Position numbers and translations under genes: made by a program. From NCBI RefSeq assembly GCF_918797505.1, contig NC_092800.1, positions 22,955,577 to 23,019,576 on the forward strand: 64,000 bases of DNA, in the 5' to 3' direction. This stretch comes from Bemisia tabaci (Eukaryota; Arthropoda; Insecta; Hemiptera; Aleyrodidae). The notes beneath the pieces were generated by a model. The model saw only the letters and a program-made list of their open reading frames with translations. It was not told the DNA's origin and did no database searches. Below are positions 57,291 through 64,000 of the stretch, piece by piece (within the stretch, counting starts at the first letter, position 1; each line of letters begins with the position of its first letter).

Positions 57291-57385
57291 TTCTTTGCAA
57301 CTTTCTATTACGATATGAACTCGTTTCTCGACAATCTTGAGCGATGATAAAACCCCCAGCCATTAAACTTAACGTGACTTTACTC

Positions 57386-57613
57386 CTACTTTAACCGATC
57401 AATAATGCACACATTTGCATCGTCCAAGTTCGGAAAGAAACTATAAGTGGATTGCCACGATGGTGACATCCATTTGCACAAGGAATTGACTCCCTTGATA
57501 TTGAACTTGATAATGAAGACTTGACTCTTGGATCCTGTCAACGTGAAATAAACCGTCCAAAATTCTTTAACTGTCTCATTCCATGTTGTTTCCCAAATTT
57601 TTGGAATCCCCAA
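57386..57613 (-). CDS. Weak ORF candidate, unknown
   Basis: 75 codons on the minus strand, with tryptophan-rich sequence IPKIWETTWNETVKEFW, TVYFTLTGSKSQVFIIKF and SPSWQSTYSFFPNLDDAN, and mixed codon use. It could be a decayed exon associated with the frame at 56864-57290. No splice pair is convincing and no domain is recognised. Confidence 0.25.
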   Translation of the reverse strand: MGIPKIWETTWNETVKEFWTVYFTLTGSKSQVFIIKFNIKGVNSLCKWMSPSWQSTYSFFPNLDDANVCIIDRLK

Positions 57614-57844
57614 TCCCCCGGGTAAGCATGTTTTTTTGTTTCGTTTTTTTTAAATCAAATTTTCTGAGGAAAAACTAAGTGCTTCTCTGGAGGACAAAGA
57701 AAATTTATAGAATGGTTTCATCTTTGAGGTAATTCTGAAACTCAGAGTAATCGAAGACTACACAAACTAAGGGGATAAAATTACTCTGAACAAAAAGAAC
57801 GGATTTTAAGTTTGAAATATTACATTTAATGCTTTAGTTTATAT

Positions 57845-58073
57845 CCAGATTTTCACGGTAAAATTTTGTTCCATTATAAATCCACCAATCACCAAAAGCT
57901 TTGATTTTCCTGAAGGATAGTGTGGAAACCCCAGCAATATTCTACACACATTCTGTTGTACACTCAGGATGAGCTGCTCTGCATGTGCGAAAAAATTTGG
58001 TAGTGATATATGATACCAGTTGCGGGATGCAACATTTTTTGTGGATTCCACAAGCCGTGATATCTCGAAAAAG
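57845..58073 (-). pseudogene. Coding-like fragment, left arm of an inverted duplication
   Basis: The minus strand reads RLVESTKNVASRNWYHIS, FFAHAEQLILSVQQNVCRIL, then SGKSKLLVIGGFI. Its near-identical partner is at 59709-59925 on the plus strand. The arrangement NWY, a helix ending QQ, then a Gly/Lys-rich stretch loosely recalls the C-terminal region of insect odorant receptors. That is a guess by eye and should be treated as unrecognised. Confidence 0.45.
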
Positions 58074-58110
58074 GCAGTGTTTGGGGTTAACACGGACGAA
58101 AAAAAAACTA

Positions 58111-58987
58111 TTTCACACCAGGCCGGATTCACCTACTTGCCGCCCGTGGGCCGCCTGTATTTTGCCGCCCCTTCTCATTCGTTTTGAAACATCATTAAAA
58201 ACCATCAAGTGAACGTGCAGCGGGGAGGGGTGCATAAGACGCGTTTACTCGTGTTGGACACATTTTTTGCGAAGCCCTGTCAACATTACCAGCAAAAGTT
58301 CACGGAACTTCGCGCGAAAGTTAAGTTCCGTGAGCCTATCTCTGTGTGAACAAGGCCTTCCATTTATAATAAATGAACGAAAAAATTATGAACGAACAAA
58401 CTGGCCGCACTGTGTTTGACGCAATGCGTGCAGCATTCCTACAGTCAAATAGGCGCTCTGCGTTTCACACCGACCTGAACGCACTGTGTTTGACGCAATG
58501 CGTGAAGTATTCATGCAGTCTTGTAGGCGCTATGCGCTTCACGCCGACCGCTGCTGACCTAACTGTGTATGACGCAATGCGTGAAGTATTCATGTAGTCT
58601 TGTAGGCGCTATGCGTTTCACGCCGACCGCTGCTGACCGCACTGTGTTTGACGAAATGCGTGAAGTATTCATGCAGTCTTGTAGGCGCTATGCGTTTCAT
58701 GCCGACCGCCGCCGCGCCGCTCCGTTCCAGGTCAAATTGCGTGTTGGGTTTCTCTCTTAACTCGACTAATTAAAGGTGTTGTCTCTTGTATCACCGAAAG
58801 ACAACAAAATTAGAAATTACTATACTTTTACTCTCAGGAAATGAGAATTTTGTCGCCTTTCTGTTGTAATTATTTTCTGAATCCGATTTTTTTCTCTTTT
58901 TTGATACCTACATTAAAAAATTGCAAAATTTGCCGCCATGGGCCGCGGCCCATGTGGCCATCCCCTAAATCCGGCCCTGTTTCACAC
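58111..58987. mobile_element. 861-bp non-autonomous hAT-type element with 8-bp duplication
   Basis: The element is 58119-58979. TTTCACAC is repeated exactly at 58111-58118 and 58980-58987. Termini CAGGCCGGATTCACC and (reverse complement) CAGGGCCGGATTTAGGGG are inverted repeats, with GGGCCGC and TTGCCGCC blocks further in. The interior carries the 74-79-bp satellite (58403-58720) and no transposase. TSD length and CAGGGCCGG ends fit the hAT superfamily. Confidence 0.9.
58403..58720. repeat. Satellite array of four units inside the hAT element
   Basis: GACGCAATGCG starts at 58418, 58492 and 58571, with GACGAAATGCG at 58650 (periods 74, 79, 79). Units contain GTATTCATGCAGTCTTGTAG and GCGTTTCACGCCGACCGC. 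The same unit in opposite orientation is at 8700-8925. Confidence 0.88.
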
Positions 58988-59122
58988 AACTCTCCTTTTT
59001 GCAGTAATAATAGTTTGCATTAATCCTTTTAAGACGAAGCAGCCTTTCTGAAAGTTCGCTTTTTCAATGCGACTGTCCGGAAGTGGAACGGCATCATCGG
59101 TTTACACGACGGGCCAGCGCGC

Positions 59123-59372
59123 GCTGTGTGCTAAGAAGAAACGCCGTAAGAACATAAGAGAGTTGCCAAATTTCTCCGGATAAAACATGCGTTTCCGATA
59201 AAAGTTTTGCATATTTTTCCTTGAAATTTTCAGTTATTTTAGATTAGATCGAGAAAAACAAAGTCCGAAAAATGTAAAGAAAATATTAACCAATTTTCCT
59301 AGTAAATTAAGTTTTTATTGAAGGAAATGTGGCAACGCCTAAAGGCTCATACGGCATTTTTCCTTAGCACTG
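59123..59372. mobile_element. MITE family B copy
   Basis: TGTGTGCTAAGAAGAAACGCC start (terminus decayed) and CGGCATTTTTCCTTAGCACTG end; TTGCCAAATTTCTCC and its mirror inside. Confidence 0.75.
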
Positions 59373-59374
59373 CG

Positions 59375-59575
59375 AAACGCCCAACCGCCACGGCCGCAGC
59401 TTCGGCCTGCGGTCCGTACTTAACGTCTGTCGGATGTTGGGCTGGGGTCGCGTGATTTTTTAATAACGCCCGCCGTGGTTTTTCGCCGGGAATCGAACCA
59501 GATCCGTCCGGAACATGCGATTCTTGCCTTGGCACAGGCCCCAACGACCCTTCGTTGTCATATCTCAAACTCTAT
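59375..59575 (-). repeat. tRNA-derived SINE-like element
   Basis: The minus strand contains a perfect RNA polymerase III B box GGTTCGATTCC (59489-59499) followed by CGGCG, preceded about 40 bp earlier by GGGGCCTGTGCCAAGG, a poor A box. A GC-rich tail with CCGACAGACGTTAAG follows. No cloverleaf can be drawn, so this is a SINE or tRNA relic and not a functional tRNA. Confidence 0.45.
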
Positions 59576-59708
59576 CGTCGCAGAATAGAGTGAACAGAAT
59601 CATGATATCACCGTTTATCGTCGGATCCAGACTGCAGTTGAATTCGTGCAGTAGTGAAGCCGTAATTTCCGTAGCCTAGGGCAGATTTGTTTTTAGTGAG
59701 TTTTTACC

Positions 59709-59925
59709 GTTTCCAGATATCAAGGCTTGTGGAATTTACAAAAAATGTTGCATCCCGCAACTGGTATCATACATCACTACCAATTTTTTTCGCACATGCA
59801 GAGCAGCTCATCCTGAGTGTACAACAGAAAGTGTGTAGAATATTGCTGGGTCGTCTGCAATTATTTTCAGGAAAATCAAAGCTTTTGGTGATTGGTGGAT
59901 TTATAATAGAACGAAATTCAAATGA
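59709..59925 (+). pseudogene. Coding-like fragment, right arm of an inverted duplication
   Basis: The plus strand reads RLVEFTKNVASRNWYHTS, FFAHAEQLILSVQQKVCRIL, then SGKSKLLVIGGFI, more than about 90% identical to the left arm at 57845-58073. A good acceptor (TTTTTACCGTTTCCAG) precedes it. The frame continues to 59983 but loses similarity after 59925. With the partner it forms a giant inverted repeat around about 1.6 kb of later insertions. Confidence 0.45.
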
Positions 59926-60309
59926 TCGATACTTGTCGGAGCACCTAACCCCTACAAGAATCGATACATTTCCATCGGTATGAATGGGGGAAAACCATGT
60001 TGCCAATTTGCTGGATTCGCAAATGGTGAAACCATGGCCGGAAATAGCGCTGGGGGACTCGAGGTATAAAAATGACGAAAACTGAAAGTTTGGGAAGCCT
60101 GACATCTCAGTGTCACGATTAGGGTTGCAATTGGCGTTCGTCTTTCTAGATAGAAGGACCCATTGTCACGTTGCGTAGTTTTTTCCATTACTTAGCCCGA
60201 AGCGAAAAAGGTCCAAGAGTTTTACGACTCGGAGAGCGAGCTTCTCGTAAAAGTTTCGTCCAGGTGAGCTTCTGCGTGCATTAACTCCCGCCCCCACGCA
60301 GCGCCCATA

Positions 60310-60562
60310 CTGCCGTGCTATGGAAAAACGCCGTATGAGCATTCGAGAGTTGCCAAATTTCCTTCGATAAAATGTTAGTTATTGAGGAGAGGTATGAATA
60401 TTTTTCCTTGAAATTTTCAGGAACTTTGGGTAAAGTTTCGAGCAAAATTATTCGAAAAATTGTACGAAAAAAATTCATAATTTAACCAGGAAGTTCGTGT
60501 TTTATCGAATGAAGTTTGGCAACACCTGATGGGCCATACGGCGTTCTTGCTTGGCGCGGTAG
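60310..60562. mobile_element. MITE family B copy with CATA duplication
   Basis: CTGCCGTGCTATGGAAAAAC start and CGGCGTTCTTGCTTGGCGCG end; CATA on both sides. Confidence 0.87.
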
Positions 60563-60796
60563 CATAGCTGGATGCGGAAACGGCACTCACTCACAGTCGA
60601 AATTTCCGGTGCTTTTTTTCTCGTTTAATGGGTTTACTGGCCATTTTTCTGCCTCCTTATCGGCGTCGAAACGAAACGAGAGTGATTGCGCCAGTCATTT
60701 TTTCGGGTGACGTAATGTGGGCCTCCTTTTGTCTCAGCGTCGTTATCGTTCGAGTCCTTGGCCCCCGCCCTTCCTCTTTCGCTCCTGCATTCCATC

Positions 60797-60890
60797 GCAA
60801 GGGCGTAACTAAAATCTGCGATGAACCCTGTTGTCCATGCAAGTTAATGCTTTTCCGGGCTCAAGTCATTGTATAGTTACGCCCTTTCGT
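60797..60890. mobile_element. Family J mini-element
   Basis: AAGGGCGTAACTAAAATCTG and GCGATGAACCCTG on the left, AATGCTTTTCCGGGCTCA and TATAGTTACGCCCTTT on the right. It shares its full layout with 13925-14020. Confidence 0.75.
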
Positions 60891-60990
60891 CACCCCTTCG
60901 ATTCGTCCATCCGAATCGTCGGCACCGTTCGTAGTTTCTTTCATTGTTGCAAGCTTGAATCGAGTCATTCCAATATGGTAGGCAAGTAAA

Positions 60991-61138
60991 CAGTGGCGTG
61001 GCGTGATTAATGTGCTATTTAAACACATGGAAAAGAATCGATAAACAAAGTGTCCGCAACAAACACCTTAATAATCGATTTTTTGCCATAGCTTTAAACG
61101 GGGAAATAACGATAATCGATCAATCACGCCTTGCCGCA
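60991..61138. mobile_element. MITE family C copy
   Basis: CAGTGGCGTGGCGTGATTAA start; AATCGATAAACAAAGTG and AATAATCGATTTTTTGCC core; the end is decayed to CACGCCTTGCCGCAG. Confidence 0.75.
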
Positions 61139-61393
61139 GCAACAAAACTAACGTTGCGGCAACGCGTAAAGTATCACGCAGTACTGAAGGCGCGCCGGGC
61201 CGGAAAAGAGCTGCGATACGTGGGATACGGCGCATAGAAAGGATATGAATCCTCATTTAGAGTAAATTTTATTCAAGATTCAGATTCGAAGAATAATGCG
61301 ATTTTGAGTAGATTCGAAGACCCGTATATCTCATCGTTTCAATCGGAGGAATCCACTGATAAAATTGTTCTTTTTCAGGCGAAGCAAGACGAA

Positions 61394-61633
61394 CGCCGCA
61401 CAGTGGATCGAGTCAATCAGAGAGGTCAGACATGAACTTATTGACTAAATTTGCAAATTTTGATGCTTAATTTGTCACATTTCAATATTTAAGGGGTGAT
61501 TCTTGAAGAAAATTTATCAAGAAAACCAATGGAACCACTTTCAAGGCCTCAAAGTTTTGTATGAACGGAGTTATAAGCGTTTACAGTTTCCAAATTTTGT
61601 CCGACCTCTCCTATTAACTCGATCCACTGTGCG
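61394..61633. mobile_element. Family E element, uninterrupted copy
   Basis: CGCACAGTGGATCGAGTCAA start and CTCGATCCACTGTGCG end. The interior TTTTGTATGAACGGAGTTAT shows the site where family F entered the copy at 12014-12769. Confidence 0.85.
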
Positions 61634-61994
61634 CCGTATCCGCTCATTTTCTCGAGTTGTGGTCTAAATAAACGCTCGCTTCGGATGGGACTCAATCATT
61701 TTTTATGGAAAAGCGTTGTCTGGAGGAAGGACGAGGAGACGGTTTAGGTGCTGAGCCGCGTCCCGAATGATCCCGCGGGGCAATTTTTCTCTGAACTCAT
61801 TTCGCGTATCGATTTCAGCCGAGAACTTGCGTGAGCCCGCAGCTGGGCTTCCTGTCGTTTCCACCGCAGGCGCCCACTCCGTTGTCAAATAGACCCAACT
61901 CAAATTTGCACTGATTATTCACGTCGACTGCTAGATGGTGAAACAGTGCTGGGTCAAGACTGTTTCGTGAAGAAATCAAAGCCAGAAAGACGAA

Positions 61995-62440
61995 ACATTA
62001 GAATTAGAATTACAGAATGAGCTCTAATTAGTTTATCGAAGCAAAACTGAGAAAGTAGAGGAAAGATCAGTTCGTCGCATGTAGCCACATTTTTGGTGTA
62101 ATTTTTTCTCTTCTCACTTCAGCTAACTGTATTATAATTAGAATTTGACATATGGAATGAATTCTAATAAATTTTTCGAGGCAAAGCTACTGAGGTATGA
62201 AAAGAAAAACCCCATTTTTTCGTGTGCACTGTGCAGTGCGTGCAGCCACGCTTTCAGTGTATTTCTTCTCTCCTTACTTCAGCTAACTTTATTGAATTTA
62301 GTATCAGAGTTACAAAATGAGCTCTAGAGAATTTTTCGGAGCAAAACTGAGAGAAAAGAGGAAAGAACCCCATTTCGTCGCGGGATCCACATTGTTAGTG
62401 TTCCTCTTCTTACTTCAGCTAAATTCATTAAAGATGGATT
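61995..62440. repeat. Tandem array of three 140-160-bp units
   Basis: ACAGAATGAGCTCTAATTAG, ATGGAATGAATTCTAATAAA and ACAAAATGAGCTCTAGAGAA begin units at 62011, 62151 and 62311. Each continues with TCGNNGCAAA(A/G)CTNNTGAG and ends with TCTTACTTCAGCTAAC-type sequence. Confidence 0.8.
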
Positions 62441-62559
62441 GTGCGAGTGTATGACTCCATTGTGTGAGTCTATATATCACCCAAAAACCGCGACTGACAT
62501 AATTATATACACAAAGTGAAAATAGCACCATAAAAGTGTTTGACACTCCACAAAAAAAG

Positions 62560-62965
62560 TAAATTCCTCTCCATAGTAATGTAAATAATTACTCTGTAAG
62601 GAAAGTAAATTCCGCTCTGCATTCATATACTCGGGGTTTTCCGGCGCCATATCGTCACCTTCCGGCCAAAATATTACAAGCGCTATGTGACGTTTAAAAA
62701 TTTCCACAACCGCTTTATTTTCCTGCAGAGAAATTGTCCAACGAAGCTATCCGAAAATTTTACTAGATTTCCTTTGCGCTGCCGATAAAATTCAGTGAAA
62801 TTTTCCAACAGATTCAGCCAACAATTTCCTAAAAAAAAAAATAAAATGACGGCGGAAATTTTGAAACGTCGCATGGCGCTTGTGATACTTTGGCCGGAAT
62901 GTGACGATACAAACTCCAGCACAGAATTTTACTCCAAAATAAACAATTTTAGAAGTGCAGAATGT
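62560..62965. mobile_element. Palindromic element
   Basis: CGTCACCTTCCGGCCAAAAT and CAAGCGCTATGTGACGTTT on the left are mirrored by AAACGTCGCATGGCGCTTG and TTGGCCGGAATGTGACG on the right. Weaker symmetry reaches 62560 and 62965. Opposing frames here are shadows of one another. Confidence 0.75.
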
Positions 62966-63049
62966 ATTATCTCTGATATTTTCATCATTTCCGGTGAAAG
63001 GGTGGTGACAGGGGGTTTTAAAAGAGATGACGGAGTGCCATCTCCCTGA

Positions 63050-63130
63050 AGGATTGTGAGAGGACCGAGTTTTGTGGCGGTCAGGCATCGCAGAGCGCCA
63101 GAGAGCGCTTTGAGAGCGACTCTGATGTAT
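63050..63130 (+). repeat. LINE 3'-end remnant
   Basis: GGCATCGCAGAGCGCC, GAGCGC and GCGACTCTGATGTATGTAT match the last 60-70 bp of the LINE tail at 48868-49277 (GGTGTCGCAGAGCGCC, GCGACTGGAATGTATGTATG). It is a very short 5'-truncated copy of the same family. Confidence 0.75.
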
Positions 63131-63299
63131 GTATATTTTCTTCATTCCTTTTCTCAACACAGAGAATCTTTAAACATCGAGTCCAAAGGCAAACAGAAGA
63201 ACTTTGAGTTCCTCGACTCGAGAGGCGAGTGTCGACTATGAGCGCACGAATAAACGGGAGCAGGTGACGTGCGATGCGCTAATGAGAAGTAGGAAGACT

Positions 63300-63440
63300 C
63301 GGCCTGGCCTGGCCTGGCTCGTTAAATCGGTTGCCTCAGCTAAAAAACGAGGAATCGTCTAATAGGAGGTGATGAGTGGCAGTGACCGCCTCGACTTCGG
63401 TTAAGTGGTGCAGTGGTACAGTCGCTACACTGACGCTGAC
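63300..63440. repeat. GGCCT simple repeat and A-box-like patch
   Basis: GGCCT is repeated three times at 63301-63317. TGGTGCAGTGG at 63407-63417 fits an RNA polymerase III A box, as in tRNA-derived SINEs, but no B box follows at the expected distance. Confidence 0.35.
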
Positions 63441-64000
63441 CGCGGCCACTTTAATTAATTAGTTCCATTCCGTGTTTAACACGTCCTCACTAACTGCTCC
63501 CATTTCACCTGTCCCGAGAGCCGGTCCAACGTGGCAAATTGGAATTGGGCTCGTTCCATCACCGCGACTTCAAACGGAACCTCTTCGGGAGTGTTCCGTG
63601 ATGCCGTGGGCTTGTGTGAACGCGAGTTTTTTGGGGGAGAACAAAGAGAAAGGACATATTGGACGCAAGAGAGATGAAACTAGAGTACCTATATAGCGTA
63701 CCTATATAGATCGCTCCATGGAGGGCTTATGGCCCAAAAGTGCAGGCATTCTTCTAACCAACTTCTAACACACAAAAGTTCACTACCAGTCTGCAGATTC
63801 CAATTCTAACCAAGATGGCCAGGAATGTACAAAATGAGCGTTCTTCCGCAAAAATGAGTAAATGTATGCAAAAACTAAGTCAAATACGTGCTTGATATAC
63901 GACGGTTCCTAACAATTGTATTAGTAAATTGCTCTGGATAATTGAAATTCATAGGTTGACTGCATTTCTGGGCCCTAACTTTATTCGCGAAGGCATCGGC
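63441..64000. other. Non-coding interval
   Basis: Short frames only; a CTATATAG pair at 63689-63710. Nothing I can support. Confidence 0.4.

Noticed and set aside
1..64000. CRISPR arrays, operons, riboswitches, rRNA or functional tRNA genes
   Set aside because: No direct repeats with unique spacers, no Shine-Dalgarno-led gene clusters, no rRNA-like blocks and no foldable cloverleaf. The window is eukaryotic intron and transposon sequence.

Overview
The window looks like a piece of a repeat-rich arthropod chromosome, most likely an insect. It is AT-rich and has no prokaryotic gene packing. Coding sequence appears only as short exons with GT/AG splice borders, scattered through tens of kilobases of intron. 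Most of the rest is small palindromic DNA transposons (MITEs), LINE pieces and tandem arrays. I cannot name the species.

Main gene: four minus-strand exons with matching splice phases (50370-50480, 39147-39423, 29743-29853, 5422-5555) run through most of the window. Joined in that order they encode a linker, a proline/serine-rich segment and a charged C-terminal coiled coil of at least 80 residues. Both ends of the gene lie outside what I can find. The three introns are about 11, 9 and 24 kb and hold nearly all the mobile DNA. I do not recognise the family with certainty. A separate plus-strand terminal exon (22808-23105, BESS-like C terminus) lies inside the largest intron. Weaker coding candidates lie at 49631-49941 (minus) and 56864-57613 (minus). 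An inverted duplicated coding-like fragment lies at 57845-58073 and 59709-59925.

Mobile DNA: the left edge (1-1600) is the front of a LINE on the minus strand with an intact apurinic-type endonuclease; its reverse transcriptase would lie off the window. Two 3' tails resembling that class of LINE lie at 48868-49277 and 63050-63130. The former is a clean 5'-truncated insertion with a 10-bp target duplication inside another repeat. I distinguish at least ten MITE families. In this annotation they are called A (CACTGG...CCAGTG, about 230 bp, 6 copies), B (CTGCCGTGCTAAGG termini, about 250 bp, 4-bp target duplications, 12 full copies plus remnants), C (CAGTGGCG termini with TATCGATA motifs, 8-bp duplications, hAT-like), D (CAGGGTTGCCACA), E (CGCACAGTGGATCGAG, 9-bp duplication), F (CAGGGTGTCTAC), G (TTGGACGTATTTCTATC), J (GGGCGTAACT), K (GACTGCATTTTGCAA) and L (CAGTGNCGGAGGTGG). 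Two further hAT-type elements with perfect 8-bp duplications are at 58119-58979 and 39766-40125.

Tandem arrays: a 75-bp minisatellite (about 11 units, 15000-15825), a 74-81-bp satellite found at 8700-8925 and inside the hAT element at 58119, a 200-220-bp array fused to a foldback element (55575-56708), and a 140-160-bp array (61995-62440).

The most informative structures are a three-level nested insertion at 12014-12769, a dead duplicate of a gene exon at 41330-41392, a triplicated segment that copied a splice donor (38383-39155), and an in-frame coding-like extension of the 29743-29853 exon. I see no CRISPR, operon or prophage, and no sign of a new defence or enzymatic system. The window is best read as the transposon-laden introns of one large gene.
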